Position numbers and translations under genes: made by a program. A DNA stretch of 56,060 bases from Bradyrhizobium niftali (GTDB lineage Bacteria; Pseudomonadota; Alphaproteobacteria; Rhizobiales; Xanthobacteraceae), in the NCBI RefSeq assembly GCF_004571025.1, contig NZ_SPQT01000041.1:1-56060 (forward strand), in the 5' to 3' direction. Below the pieces are notes generated by a model, which was not told the DNA's origin, did no database searches, and saw only the letters and a list, made by a program, of their open reading frames with translations. Every line of letters begins with the position of its first letter. Within the stretch, counting starts at the first letter, position 1. Positions 1-9,965 of this stretch are shown here, piece by piece.

Positions 1-660
1 CTGGCGCTGGTGGAAGGGGCGACCGAGAATGCCGCAACGGTTCAGGCCCTGCTGGACAACCTGGTCTCGCGCGGGCTCGACCCGACGGTGCCAAGACTGT
101 TCATCGCCGACGGCGCGAAGGCGCTGTCGAAGGCGATCCGCCGCACCTTCGGTCCGGCCGCTGCGATCCAGCGCTGCCAGATCCACAAGGCGCGCAACAT
201 CATGGAACGCCTGCCGAAAGAGCATCATGCGGCCACCCGTCGGGTGCTGCGCCAGGCCTGGGAGCTCGATGACGCCGACAAGGCCGAAAAATTGATCCGC
301 AATTTCGCGCGTCGACTCGACCAGCAATGGCCCGGCGTAGCGGCCAGCATCCTCGAAGGCCTCGACGAAATCCTGACTGTCGTCCGGTTGAAGTTGCCGA
401 AGGAGCTTCGTCGATCGCTCGCCTGTACCAACATCGCCGAGAACATGATGGGCACCATTCGCCGCGTCACGCGCCACGTCAAACGCCGGCGGGATGCCGG
501 TATGGCCTTGCGATGGGTCGCGGCCGGCATGATCGAGGCTAATAAGGGCTTCCGACGATTGAAGGCGCATAACCAATTGTCGGTTCTGCGTGCGGCTCTT
601 CAAGCTCGCCACAATCGCATGACGATCAACCCCGTTGCCCACGTCACGAGGGCCGCGTAA
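1..660 (+). mobile_element. IS256-family transposase, 3' part (cut by window edge)
   Basis: The reading frame is open from the first base and ends at TAA 658-660, so the N-terminal part lies outside the window. The visible residues match the C-terminal half of Mutator/IS256 DDE transposases. There is an IADGAK segment holding the second catalytic Asp, an RCQIHKARN segment equivalent to the family's conserved C-x2-H block, and NIAENMMGTIRR supplying the catalytic Glu. The enzyme would excise and reinsert its own element. Just downstream, an 8-bp perfect inverted repeat (CGATCGGG 700-707, CCCGATCG 715-722) may mark the element's right end or form a hairpin; terminal repeats cannot be confirmed without the left end. 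Nothing in the visible part is broken. Confidence 0.9.
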
Positions 661-1489
661 CATTCATTCCGGCAACGTCGGCCCGACCTAGTTCAACAGC
701 GATCGGGACATCCCCCCGATCGAGACGGAGCTAAAAGAAGCTTAACCCTATCCATTTTTCGGAGGAAATCAATGTCTCAGAAGAGTATCGAGATGAATAC
801 AAGAGGCTCTTAGAGCCATCGGAGCTCTGTCGAGGAAATCACAGAATTCATCTATCGGGGCTCGCCAGATATCGCCTAAGAAACGTCTCGGCCAAGGGGA
901 GACGGACCTCGTCTCAACAGGAGTCGCACGCTGTCGCGGAAGCGGCGAATTTGTGGGCAGTGTGCGCTCCTGTTCTGGCGGCGATTTCGTTAGGTCTTGA
1001 GGATGGCAAAGGCCTCGCCAGCGATAAGAGAAACGATACGACGACTCGTCGGGTTTGTTGGGTTCGCGACAGTGTTTCAGCCTGGTTCGCAGAGTCGACC
1101 CCACTAAGAAGTGATCGGAAAGGGTTCGCCTGCGCAATCAGCGAACTGGCACGAGTTTTGATGCTTTTCCTTGGCGCGGCAGGAGCTGCCGGCTGGACAT
1201 CGCGCCCCGGGTTAGCGTCATCGGGGGCAGGGAGGAGGGATGCCAACCTGGCTCAAATCGCACGCGATCGAATGGTTGGCATCGCCGCGTTCACGCTGCC
1301 GACGGTGTGCGCGAGCGATTGTCGAGCTCAAGAGAACATGTCGAAAACTAATCCAGTCGCTTTCTTGTGGCGGCGCGAGCTGGCCCAATAGAGTCAGAGT
1401 TTGTGCGCGTTCGGGTGTCTCCTATTTACTTGAGCGTCAGCACCGCAGTCGGCTCCGTCTGTTTGCTAAAGAGTTGCAGGAGATGCCTT
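661..1489. other. Gene-poor gap after the IS element
   Basis: No ORF here resembles a known protein. The only structure noticed is the hairpin at 700-722 next to the transposase. The stretch just before 1490 must hold the leader and promoter of the PLP enzyme gene; a GCAGGAG ribosome-binding site lies at 1476-1482. Confidence 0.5.
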
Positions 1490-3040
1490 ATGAACTTGGA
1501 TGTTCATCGCAACGGAACGGCGTATGCCAGCCCCGCCGCGGGTCAAGTGTTGCGCGATCTTGGCGTTGAACCGATCATTAATTGCACTGGTGTGCGTACC
1601 TCCTACGGCGGATGCAATCCAACGCGATCTGTGCTCGCCGCAATGGAAGCTTCGGGTCGAGTGTTTGTCATTATGGACGAACTGGCAGAAGCGGTGGGCC
1701 GGAAACTGGCGACGCTCACCGGTGCCGAATGGGGCCTCGTGACCGCTGGAAGCGCGGCAGCAGTAAGCCAAGCTGTTGCTGCTTTCGTTGCCGGCAACGA
1801 TCCGGAAAAGATGCTGAAGCTACCGTCGCATGCCGAGAAGATCGTGGTTGTCGCTGCTGATCAACGGATGGCTTACGAGCATGCAATTCGAGCAGTCGGC
1901 TGTATAGTGCTTCCTATCGGTCGAGCCTCAGAGTTGGACCAGCTTCCAATCGAGAACATTGCAGGAATATGCGTCGTTGCCTCAGATATTCCGAAGTCTG
2001 TCGTGCTCTTCGAGGAAATCGCTCTGCGCTCCAAACAATTGGGAATCCCGCTGATTGTAGACGCGGCCGGAGCAGCCCCACGATTTCCGAGCGTTTGGCT
2101 TCGAAACGGGGCCGATCTGCTGATTCATTCGGGCGGCAAGTATATCCGCGGACCGCAATCTACGGGCTTCTTACTTGGCTCGGAAAGACTATGTAGAGCA
2201 GCGTATCTGAATGGACCACCTGGCCAATCGTTTGGTCGGTCAATGAAGGTTGGTAAAGACGAGATAATCGGTGCTTACGTCGCGTTAGAGCAATGGGTAA
2301 GGGGAGGGGCTGCTCGTGCGATGGAAAGGTGGCGCGAGTGTATTTCGATAATGAAGCGCGAATTTTTGAGTTTGCCTGGCCTGGCTGTCGAAGAGATGGA
2401 GCCAGACGCCGCATTCTGCAATCCACGAATTGCCGTTTCGTGGCAGGCTAAAACGTTCCCAATAAACGCCGACGTGATCGCCAGGAGGCTGGCCACCGGG
2501 CGTCCGCGCATTGTGCTGCACGACTGTTGGCAGCGCCCGCAGCGGATCGTAGTCGATCCGACCAATCTGACCAAAGTCGAAGCTGAGATCGTCGGCCGCT
2601 CAATCGTTCATGCCATTTTAGGGCCGCCTTTGGCGCCAGCGGCGCCTCAAGAGGCTGGTTTCGAGGAGCTAGCGGGAGCATGGCAGGTCTTTATCGACTT
2701 TCTTCACGGTAGCGCTGTCCATGCGTTCATGCTGCTACAGGATCGTCAGAATATTGCGGGCACGCACATCGGCGCTGAGGTCTCGGGTAACTGCCGAGGC
2801 AACATAGTTGGGTCGAAATTGAAGCTGTTTTCCCAATTGCCGGGCGATCCCTTGGCCTTGGACTACGAGTTCGAAGGAACGCTTCACGATGGCATTTTGA
2901 CAGGGGTTGTTTTCTTGGGTGCGTCCGCAGCCAAGTACAGCGGCGTCACCTTTAGGCGACAATTCGGACGTGCGAGTTGGCGCGCCACGCGTACCCTAAC
3001 AAATCACAGCGATGACGTAAAATGTGCAAGTCGTGGCTAA
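1490..3040 (+). CDS. SelA/DgaE-like PLP-dependent enzyme with C-terminal beta domain
   Basis: This 516-residue protein belongs to the fold-type I PLP enzymes of the SelA / D-glucosaminate-6-phosphate ammonia-lyase group. The N-terminal part has the family's INCTGVRTSYGG substrate segment. A Ser/Ala-rich segment after GLVTAGSAAAV fits the cofactor phosphate site, and the internal-aldimine lysine is probably K217 in HSGGKYIRGPQ. After about residue 390 comes a separate beta-rich tail of about 110 residues (AWQVFIDFLHG, then IAGTHIGAEVSG), a module I associate with SelA-like proteins outside selenium metabolism. The ATG at 1490 is chosen because GCAGGAG sits 7 bases upstream; the longer upstream frame has no protein-like character. 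It is the first gene of the phosphonate cluster. Acting on a phosphono-amino or keto acid is an inference from context only; the substrate is unknown. Confidence 0.8.
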   Translation: MNLDVHRNGTAYASPAAGQVLRDLGVEPIINCTGVRTSYGGCNPTRSVLAAMEASGRVFVIMDELAEAVGRKLATLTGAEWGLVTAGSAAAVSQAVAAFVAGNDPEKMLKLPSHAEKIVVVAADQRMAYEHAIRAVGCIVLPIGRASELDQLPIENIAGICVVASDIPKSVVLFEEIALRSKQLGIPLIVDAAGAAPRFPSVWLRNGADLLIHSGGKYIRGPQSTGFLLGSERLCRAAYLNGPPGQSFGRSMKVGKDEIIGAYVALEQWVRGGAARAMERWRECISIMKREFLSLPGLAVEEMEPDAAFCNPRIAVSWQAKTFPINADVIARRLATGRPRIVLHDCWQRPQRIVVDPTNLTKVEAEIVGRSIVHAILGPPLAPAAPQEAGFEELAGAWQVFIDFLHGSAVHAFMLLQDRQNIAGTHIGAEVSGNCRGNIVGSKLKLFSQLPGDPLALDYEFEGTLHDGILTGVVFLGASAAKYSGVTFRRQFGRASWRATRTLTNHSDDVKCASRG

Positions 3041-3419
3041 ACGGTTCTCTAAAAAAGGAGTCCGAGCAAACTGGAGATAATCAGGAAGTGTCATCTTCCG
3101 AGGACAAACTCAGCCCAGTCTATGCTCGGATACCGTTGATAAGCGTGGCTAAGCTGATTGAACCGTATTTTGTCGCCTCGAAATACATGTGCAGGCCGGC
3201 CGCTTCATATGGATGTAGTGCAGACCACGGTTAATAGAGGCCTACGGGGAAGGCGTGTGGCGGAGACGCCACGATTGACACGACCAAACAGCGGTCAAAA
3301 GTCGTCTCGCCCCGTAGTTCGTGTCATTCACCATCGCTGGAATAAATCTGTTCGGAGCGAAATGGGAGGCGAGCGGAGCCGATTGCGCGTGATCCGTAGT
3401 AGTTGAAGCACTCGATGAT
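3041..3419. other. Intergenic stretch between PLP enzyme and MFS gene
   Basis: No recognisable gene. A purine-rich AAAAAAGGAG motif at about 3050 could be a ribosome-binding site for a very short peptide, but no convincing ORF follows it. Confidence 0.4.
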
Positions 3420-4634
3420 ATGCGACCCGAATCGAGAAGATCGCCGCCCATCAGGGAGAATGATAGGCTCATCATTGTGGCACTGGGCGGTGCAGGAATT
3501 ATCAGCTACGGCACGCTTTATTATTGCGTGGCGTCCATTGCAAAAGAGGCTTCCCGTGACCTCGCAGTCACAGAGGAGTGGCTACTCGCTTGTTTCTCCT
3601 TTGCCTTGCTTGCTAGCGCGCTGATGTCGCTGGTTGCCGGTCGCTTCATGGACCGATACGGCGCAGGCAAGACAATGAAAGTCGCCTCATTCGTTGGAGC
3701 TGCTAGCCTGGGAATTGCAGCAACTTCTTGGAACGCGGTCGTTTTTGCAATTGCCCTATTCGGTATGCAACTTGCGTCGGCATTTCTCTTTTACGAGGCT
3801 GCGTTCGTGTTTTTGGTACAGCGAGATGCGGTTCATGCGAAACGGCAAATGGCTGCCTTGACATTGATCGTGGGTTTCTCGTCAACGCTGTTTTGGCCGT
3901 TAACCTCGTTGTTGCTCACGTCGATATGTTGGAGGCAAGTCTGTTGGATCTATGGAGGTTGCAATGTTCTCCTCGCCTTCCCTTTAATACAATTGGCTCT
4001 TGGGAAGTCCTCCGCAACGCTTGGAGAGCAGAACACGGTCTGTGACTCGCAAGACCAGTCCTCTTCCAAGCCGATTGACCTCGTCCTCATAACGGTAGGC
4101 TTCTCACTGACGACATTTGCTTTTTCTGCATTACTCGGTCGAATGATTCCCATCCTTTCGTCAATCGGCTTAGACCTGCAGGAGACAGCCTTGGTTTCCA
4201 CACTCTTCGGCCCGTCACAGCTCGCAGTACGGTTGTTTGCAGGATGGTTTAGCGAGAGGATATCTCCCATTCAACTCACCATTTTCTCATGCCTTATGCT
4301 TTCGGCGGCCACAATCGTCATTGTTCCGGCGTGTCACTCTCTCGTCGGAATTGCAATCTTCGTTGCCTTGGTTGGGTTTAGCTCTGGTCTAAACAGCATC
4401 TGTCGAGGAAGCTTGCCGCTGTCAGTCTTCGGGCCGGGCGGGTATGGAACACGAGTCGGATTGATCACGACTTTCCGATTGTCGACGGCGTCGTTTGCGC
4501 CGTTCTTCTTCAGCTTCATCCAAAACAACTATGGAATTGGGCTTGCCTTGGGTTCACTAACCGTCTGCGCAGTAGGAAGCACGCTTTCATTCGCATTCGT
4601 GGGTGTCCGATCAAAGGCGGAGCCAGGCCAATGA
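3420..4634 (+). CDS. MFS transporter
   Basis: A 404-residue integral membrane protein with the repeated hydrophobic segments of a 12-helix major facilitator. The loop between helices 2 and 3 reads GRFMDRYGAGKTMK, the MFS signature G-x3-D-R-x-G. A cytoplasmic linker rich in Gln and Ser at about residues 200-220 separates the two six-helix halves. It closely follows the PLP enzyme and precedes the phosphatidyltransferase and formyltransferase genes on the same strand. Export of, or self-protection from, the cluster's product is therefore a reasonable inference; uptake of a precursor is equally possible. The ATG at 3420 lacks a strong ribosome-binding site, so the exact start is uncertain. Confidence 0.85.
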   Translation: MRPESRRSPPIRENDRLIIVALGGAGIISYGTLYYCVASIAKEASRDLAVTEEWLLACFSFALLASALMSLVAGRFMDRYGAGKTMKVASFVGAASLGIAATSWNAVVFAIALFGMQLASAFLFYEAAFVFLVQRDAVHAKRQMAALTLIVGFSSTLFWPLTSLLLTSICWRQVCWIYGGCNVLLAFPLIQLALGKSSATLGEQNTVCDSQDQSSSKPIDLVLITVGFSLTTFAFSALLGRMIPILSSIGLDLQETALVSTLFGPSQLAVRLFAGWFSERISPIQLTIFSCLMLSAATIVIVPACHSLVGIAIFVALVGFSSGLNSICRGSLPLSVFGPGGYGTRVGLITTFRLSTASFAPFFFSFIQNNYGIGLALGSLTVCAVGSTLSFAFVGVRSKAEPGQ

Positions 4635-5269
4635 AAAGTGGGCTGATCGGCCTGGTTGCGAGCCCGACGTGAACCGGATCGTCAATAAGTGTTCGCCACC
4701 TTAGATCAACGATTGCAAGTGTCTGAGTCTAGGCCATCACGCGGAGCTCGACGTTCGCGCGCATTCTGGAAGCCGTGGTGCGCGCGAGGGGGGATCAACT
4801 GAGCGGTCCAACTGCAGCCCCGAATGGGAGACGTATCTCGGCTTCGCCCGGGCCAGAGCTCAAAATGACAGATGTCGCCCCGCTGAGGAGTTGCACGTTG
4901 GGATTATCTGGACGCTAGACTTGGTCATCGCGATCGCGACCGCCATTTGCCGCGGTGTTCGGCCCCACTTTGCGTCCTGCCTTGGGCATGTCAACAAGCG
5001 CCCGCTGGCGGTCCTTTCGAGGCGATTGAACAGCAGCGGCTATGGGAGAGAACGTCAAGCTGGCCGACCACAGCTCAAGTCCGCCTCGCCCCCACATTTG
5101 CATGAAGGGAAGAGCTGCCGTCTTCGCTCGCGGAACCACTAAGCTGACCTACTAGAACCGGTAGATTGCGGACATTTCGGGCCCCGCCCAATTTAAGTTG
5201 CGGCCGCCAACCAGCCGCTTGGGCTCAGGTTTCGATCGCTCTCGGCAGAAAGAGCAACATCGAGGTTCG
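4635..5269. other. Gap between MFS and phosphatidyltransferase genes
   Basis: Short overlapping frames only, none resembling a known protein. The 3' end supplies the leader of the next gene (CGAGG at about 5261). I see no clear promoter or terminator. Confidence 0.4.
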
Positions 5270-5881
5270 ATGATCGCATATTTATCTGACCGCGCAAATG
5301 CCGTTACTGCCGTGGGGCTCCTGTGCTGCGGTGCAGCGATGGGGCTCGTGGTCAAAGGACAGTATGAGGTGGCAGTAGCGCTCGGGCTCTGGGCGATCAT
5401 CGCTGATGATGTGGATGGCGAAATTGCCCGGCGCACCAAAGGTCGAACAATGGCTACCAAGGCCATTGGTAAAGCTCTCGATGCGTTCTCTGACCTCTCG
5501 TTTGGATCTGTCATCCCGGCGATTGTCATCGCATCTTTTATCGAGTTTCCAGCATCTGCGGTGTTCACAGCGTTCGTGATGCTGATCGGAGCTCTTCGTC
5601 TGGCATATTTTGACTATTTCGGATTGGACGAGCGTGGTCGTTCGACCGGTCTACCTCTCTCTTACGCTCTGCCGATGCTGGCCGCGATCTTGCTGGTTGA
5701 CCACACTATCGCGCCGCTTGAGTTGGGTGTGGTTCTTCCCGCATTCTTTGTACCGCTATCGTTGCTCCACATCGCCCCGTTCAAGATCAAAGCCTCTGGC
5801 AGTCTTGTGCATGTGATAACCATCGGCGTGGCGGCCACTGCGTCTGCCGGATTATTGATGACGAGTAGAGCGGGTCAATAA
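5270..5881 (+). CDS. CDP-alcohol phosphatidyltransferase family protein
   Basis: A 203-residue membrane protein of the CDP-alcohol phosphotransferase family, which transfers a phospho-headgroup (or diacylglycerol-phosphate) from a CMP-activated donor to an alcohol. The metal and CDP-binding motif is visible as D46-x2-D49-G50-x2-A53-R54, then G67-x3-D71-x3-D75. The AR-to-G spacer is 12 residues, a little long for the family. Five to six hydrophobic segments surround it. The ATG at 5270 is preferred because residues before it are hydrophilic and not family-like. With a PEP mutase and a cytidylyltransferase in the same cluster, attachment of a phosphonate headgroup to a lipid or polyol is a plausible role, inferred from context. 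Ordinary phospholipid synthesis cannot be excluded. Confidence 0.82.
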   Translation: MIAYLSDRANAVTAVGLLCCGAAMGLVVKGQYEVAVALGLWAIIADDVDGEIARRTKGRTMATKAIGKALDAFSDLSFGSVIPAIVIASFIEFPASAVFTAFVMLIGALRLAYFDYFGLDERGRSTGLPLSYALPMLAAILLVDHTIAPLELGVVLPAFFVPLSLLHIAPFKIKASGSLVHVITIGVAATASAGLLMTSRAGQ

Positions 5882-5910
5882 GCGGGCTTGCAATGTCGTA
5901 AGGACCAGAA

Positions 5911-6714
5911 ATGTCGAGCTCAATCAACCGCGTGGTATTTGCCGGCACCAGGGGACTTGCGACCCGCTGTCTTCTGTTCGTCATCGAGACGAGCGGCAAA
6001 GACCACATCGCCGGCATTCTCGGCGCTTCCCGGTACGAGAAAACTTGGTGGAGGCACGAAACCAGTGAGGAGCTTTGGGAAGTCGCAGACCGCTTCGGAG
6101 TACCCTTTTTCGAGTCGATAGATGATGTTCCTCCTCTCGGAACGTTTCTCGTAAGCGTCATGTGGAACAAGATTTTCCCGCCCCATATCCTCGCACGGTT
6201 CGATGGAGGAGGTATCAATCTTCATCCAGGCCCACTCCCTGAATATCGCGGCAGTTTTGCGCGGACACATGCCATACTCAATGGCGAGAAGATCTTTGGG
6301 GTAACTGTCCACTATCTCTCAGAGCGGGTCGATAGGGGCGATATTATCGGCGAATTGCGGTTCCCCGTGCTGCCGTCCGAGACAGCCCTCTCTTTAGACA
6401 CCAGAGCGCAACTTTATGGCTACGCTCTCTTCTGCCAAGTGTGGCTGCGTTTGTTGGACGGATCGGCGACCTGTCGCTCACAAGACGAGTTGATAGCTCA
6501 AGAAAAGCGCAAGGCTTGCTTCTATCCCATGCGCACGATGGCCGCACTTCTCGATTCGGCAGACGTTCCACGCAGCGCCGAAGAGCTCGGTCGGCTCTAC
6601 CGCGCTCTATACCTTCCACCACGCATTGAGCCTCCAAAGTGGCTTGTCGAACGAGTCATGACCAATGAGGTTCGGACCCTCGCTCGGGACGTTCACCTCC
6701 AGGGTAAGGTTTGA
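5911..6714 (+). CDS. Formyltransferase (Fmt/ArnA-type fold)
   Basis: A 267-residue 10-formyl-tetrahydrofolate-dependent formyltransferase-like protein. The catalytic triad is intact: N103 and H105 in INLHPGPLPEYRG and D141 in RVDRGDII, the same spacing as the ArnA formyltransferase triad. It lacks the C-terminal OB domain used by methionyl-tRNA formyltransferase to bind tRNA. The C-terminal 80 residues look helical instead, so a small amine is the likelier substrate than initiator tRNA. Start ATG 5911 has AAGGA about 8 bases upstream. It starts 29 bases after the phosphatidyltransferase gene, so the two probably share a transcript. N-formylation of an amino-phosphonate or related product is an inference. 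Confidence 0.85.
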   Translation: MSSSINRVVFAGTRGLATRCLLFVIETSGKDHIAGILGASRYEKTWWRHETSEELWEVADRFGVPFFESIDDVPPLGTFLVSVMWNKIFPPHILARFDGGGINLHPGPLPEYRGSFARTHAILNGEKIFGVTVHYLSERVDRGDIIGELRFPVLPSETALSLDTRAQLYGYALFCQVWLRLLDGSATCRSQDELIAQEKRKACFYPMRTMAALLDSADVPRSAEELGRLYRALYLPPRIEPPKWLVERVMTNEVRTLARDVHLQGKV

Positions 6715-6912
6715 CTCGGCTCGCGCCGCGGAAGCTAGCCCGGAATATGAGATCGCGCTTCGCGAGACCGCGCCAAAGTGTTGCCTGCAAACCTCCGCTC
6801 ATTGACTGAACGTGGTCTTAGCTCTGGAGGTTGTTTTTGTAGCATCCAGCCTATCGAGAGGCGCCGGCGCCCCGACCGCGTGAGAGCCGGCTGAGCACGC
6901 AGGAGGCTAGCT

Positions 6913-8805
6913 GTGTGTGGGATTTGCGGATTCATCGGACGGGTTACTGATCTGTCAGTGACTGAGCGGAACCTCGCGCGTTGCGCTCAGACCCTGGCCC
7001 ATCGGGGCCCTGACGCGAGTGGTAGTTGCGTGACCTCTTCCTTTGCCTTTGCGCATCGAAGGCTCGCGATCATCGATCCGGATCCTAGGTCAAACCAACC
7101 GTTTCTCGATGCGGAATTCGGCTTGGCCCTCACGTATAACGGGGAGATCTACAATTACCGTGACTTAAGGCGGGACCTGCTCCGGCGCGGATACCGATTT
7201 CGCACTGAGTCGGACACGGAAGTACTTTGCAAGGCATTTGCTTGTTGGGGGATTGATAGCGTCAAACGTCTGCGGGGAATGTTTGCTTTCGCAATCTACG
7301 ATCAAAAGACCGCGACAGCGTTCCTTGTCAGAGATCGGCTCGGAGTCAAGCCGCTATACTACGCTTTCACGGATAATGGCCTTGTCTTTGCCTCACAGCC
7401 GTCAGCCATCCTGCAGTGGCCAAGGGTCCGCTCGAAGCTCGATCCGGTTGGGTTATCAGGCTTTCTCTCCTACCGCGCCGTTTTCGGCGAGAGGACGCTA
7501 TTTGCAGAAATTCGAAAGCTGCAACCTGGCACCTGGCTGAAGATCACGGCTCAATCGCACGAGCATAGACGTTGGTGGGATCCTGCCTGCCTCGATGAGA
7601 GCAGTGATTGCAGTTCTCTTGAAACGTTGATCGGCGGCGCCGTGGAGGAACATTTGCTGCCCCATACTCCAGTCGCGGCGCTGCTTTCCGGCGGGCTCGA
7701 CTCCAGTGTGTTGGCTTTCGAGCTTTCAAGGCGCTCGTCGCAAAAGCCGACATGCTTTACTGGAATCGTAAGCAACGATGTGTACGATGAAAGCCCTTAT
7801 GCTGTTGAGGTCGCGAAATCTCTCAAGCTTGCCCACGTCTTGGTCCAGCTGCCTGGGGCAACGAGCCTGGATGTCGTTAAGCGCCTTACTGCATTGCGTG
7901 GGCATCCAATTGGCATGCACAACGAAGTGGCGATGTATTTGCTTGCGCGAGCGGTCAGCCGCTCTCACAAGGTGCTCCTTACCGGCGAAGGTGCCGACGA
8001 GATATTCCTCGGGTATAGCCGGATCTTCAGGTTGTCCTTCGACCTTCGTCGACAGGCGCTGTTGGCCGCGTTGCCAGATGTCATTGGCCGCCCGGCGCGA
8101 CGTCATCTCGGCCTTCCCAAGTTCAAAGCGAGCGACTTCGAGTTCTTTCTTGCGCGGTACACTTACTTTCCGCAAGCCGAGAAGCTTGGGCTGGCGACAC
8201 CGGCATGGAGAAAAGACATCGGTCACGATGCGGGGCTCATCGATTGGATGAACAATGCCTACCATTCAGGCGGCGCCACCCCGGTCGAGCGCATAAGGCA
8301 ATTCTTTGTACGGCATCATCTGCCGGCGCTGCTTGAAATGGTCGACAACACCACAATGGCGGCGGGCGTGGAGTCTCGCGTTCCTTTCACAGACCACCGA
8401 ATCGTTGCGCTAGCTCTGCGCATGTCGTTCTCAGAACATCTGCGTTGGAAACATGCCCTCGCCCCGTTTCAGGCGGCCTTCGCTCCGATTGAAAAATTTA
8501 GCGAAACGCTTGACGTCTCCAAGGCCGCGCTGCGCACCATTTACCGAGATCGTCTACCCGCAAGTGTGCTCACGAGAAAGAAGCTCGGATTTCCGTTGCC
8601 GTTAGGTAAGTGGGCGACAGACCAGAGCTCGATGCCGTTTCGGGATTTAGTCTTCAAAGACTCTCCCGCGATCGCTGATTATCTCGATATTGGTGCTCTC
8701 CGCCGATGGTATGCACGCCGCTCTCAAGTGGCGAACGATGCATTCGGAAAACAACTCTGGCTGATCTGCAATCTGGAGATCTTCCTTCGTCAACTTTCTT
8801 CATAG
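6913..8805 (+). CDS. asnB: Asparagine synthase (glutamine-hydrolysing) type amidotransferase
   Basis: A 630-residue two-domain enzyme that would use glutamine and ATP to amidate a carboxylate through an acyl-AMP. The start is GTG at 6913, preceded by a perfect AGGAGG at 6901-6906. This places the nucleophilic Cys at position 2 (MCGICGF). The N-terminal Ntn glutaminase domain contains AHRGPDASG and YNGEIYNY. The C-terminal synthetase domain has the PP-loop LLSGGLDSS at about residues 257-265 and TGEGADEIFLGY. Length and motifs fit a complete AsnB. Within a cluster with PEP mutase it may amidate a phosphonate intermediate or form an amide or peptide bond, as AsnB-like enzymes do in natural-product pathways; plain asparagine synthesis is the alternative. 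Confidence 0.9.
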   Translation: MCGICGFIGRVTDLSVTERNLARCAQTLAHRGPDASGSCVTSSFAFAHRRLAIIDPDPRSNQPFLDAEFGLALTYNGEIYNYRDLRRDLLRRGYRFRTESDTEVLCKAFACWGIDSVKRLRGMFAFAIYDQKTATAFLVRDRLGVKPLYYAFTDNGLVFASQPSAILQWPRVRSKLDPVGLSGFLSYRAVFGERTLFAEIRKLQPGTWLKITAQSHEHRRWWDPACLDESSDCSSLETLIGGAVEEHLLPHTPVAALLSGGLDSSVLAFELSRRSSQKPTCFTGIVSNDVYDESPYAVEVAKSLKLAHVLVQLPGATSLDVVKRLTALRGHPIGMHNEVAMYLLARAVSRSHKVLLTGEGADEIFLGYSRIFRLSFDLRRQALLAALPDVIGRPARRHLGLPKFKASDFEFFLARYTYFPQAEKLGLATPAWRKDIGHDAGLIDWMNNAYHSGGATPVERIRQFFVRHHLPALLEMVDNTTMAAGVESRVPFTDHRIVALALRMSFSEHLRWKHALAPFQAAFAPIEKFSETLDVSKAALRTIYRDRLPASVLTRKKLGFPLPLGKWATDQSSMPFRDLVFKDSPAIADYLDIGALRRWYARRSQVANDAFGKQLWLICNLEIFLRQLSS

Positions 8806-9224
8806 CTGTTGGTAGGACGGGATGCGGGGTAGCCAAGGCAATCCGGAATGCGGCACCGCTTAGCGGGAAGACGAGCCGATCGGTGTAGAAACAGGAGAAT
8901 GCCAGCCGCCACAGATGTCTGGATGCGTGATCGCGCTATCCAGTGCGCATGGCGCGTTCTGAAGGGGCTGGAACTGCGCTGAATTACGCCAATGGATTAG
9001 GACGCGAGAACGACGTTGACGTTGAGAGCGACCTGTCGTGTTCGCGCGCCCGCGAAAAGCTCGTTTTGACGGACACGCGCAAGAATGCAGGACAGGCCTC
9101 ATGATGGCTGGTTATGCTGCTGTCGAACTCGGTGTATACCGGCGCTGCCGACCGCAGGCCGCTCGACGGCTCGAGATCGACCTATCCTGGCTATATGTTG
9201 GGTTTTTAGCGGCTACCGAATGCA
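8806..9224. other. Convergent intergenic region
   Basis: Lies between the 3' ends of the asparagine synthase gene (+) and the C39-like gene (-). No gene is recognised and I see no clear hairpin-plus-T-run terminator. Confidence 0.4.
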
Positions 9225-9956
9225 TCAGCGTTCGGGACCAGTAACGCCCGGCATGTCAGGCCGAGGTTGATGCTGAGCATAAATCCTGGGAAGCGGAAGC
9301 GCGACATTCGACATTTTTGGAAGGCCAGCAAGAATGACAGCCTTTTCCCGGTTAGGGCCGAACTCGGTCATGCTGGCAAAGCTCGCATGATCGACGCGCG
9401 TGGCAGCATCCTCCTCGGCGGGATCTTTGAGCGGATCATTGAAGAACACGTAATCGGCGTCCGTCCCAGTCACCACCACCCAATGAGTGATCGTTTTAGC
9501 TTCGAACTCAATGCTGACCATCACGATAGGGTACCACCCCACCGCCATCCATTTCGAGAGGTCATCGAGGCTGTAGGTGCCAAGATGGACGGGGATGCAG
9601 CGCTGGTATGCTTCGGCTAGATCTCGCTCCTGGAGAATCTGCATCACCTCCACCTCGCCGCCTTGCGAAGCGCGAGACTTAAGAAAAAGCCCGTCATGGC
9701 TCACGACAACAAGCGCTGCGAAGCCGCGCCGTTTGAGGGCCAATGCCAGACCAACCGGTCCGCAGCCGCCGTGAATGGTTGTCGCCTCTCGCCAGATCTC
9801 GAGTTCAGCTGTTTCAGTCGGCAGATATCGCTCGTCGAGAGCGGACATGACCATCATCAGGGAAGATGGTCCACAGGTGAACTTCCTCTTTTGTCGATAC
9901 AGAGGAACGTTCCTGACCATGTGATTTGTTGAGCTTTCGAAGTCGGGACGAGACAT
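9225..9956 (-). CDS. C39-like cysteine peptidase family protein
   Basis: A 243-residue protein with the papain-like C39 (bacteriocin leader peptidase-like) catalytic pattern: C28 in FTCGPSS, H158 in ITHWVVVTG and D174 in FFNDPL. It is a stand-alone domain, not fused to an ABC exporter, so it resembles the C39-like/DUF3335 group rather than a leader-processing exporter. It starts 9 bases after the permease gene and is the last gene of the five-gene ABC operon on the - strand. Trimming an imported peptide conjugate, or a leader, is a guess. The first 12 residues are not family-like, and translation might instead begin at M13. Confidence 0.72.
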   Translation of the reverse strand: MSRPDFESSTNHMVRNVPLYRQKRKFTCGPSSLMMVMSALDERYLPTETAELEIWREATTIHGGCGPVGLALALKRRGFAALVVVSHDGLFLKSRASQGGEVEVMQILQERDLAEAYQRCIPVHLGTYSLDDLSKWMAVGWYPIVMVSIEFEAKTITHWVVVTGTDADYVFFNDPLKDPAEEDAATRVDHASFASMTEFGPNREKAVILAGLPKMSNVALPLPRIYAQHQPRPDMPGVTGPER

Positions 9957-9965
9957 GACGTCATC

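Noticed and set aside
700..722. Hairpin CGATCGGG/CCCGATCG as a terminator
   Set aside because: No T-run follows; more likely part of the IS end, so not listed as a terminator.
5152..5568. Long - strand frame opposite the phosphatidyltransferase gene
   Set aside because: No domain; it is the antisense shadow of a gene with clear catalytic motifs.
9925..9950. Reverse-strand CGAAAGCT resembling part of a tts box
   Set aside because: It lies inside the first codons of the C39-like gene and lacks the GTCAGCTT half.
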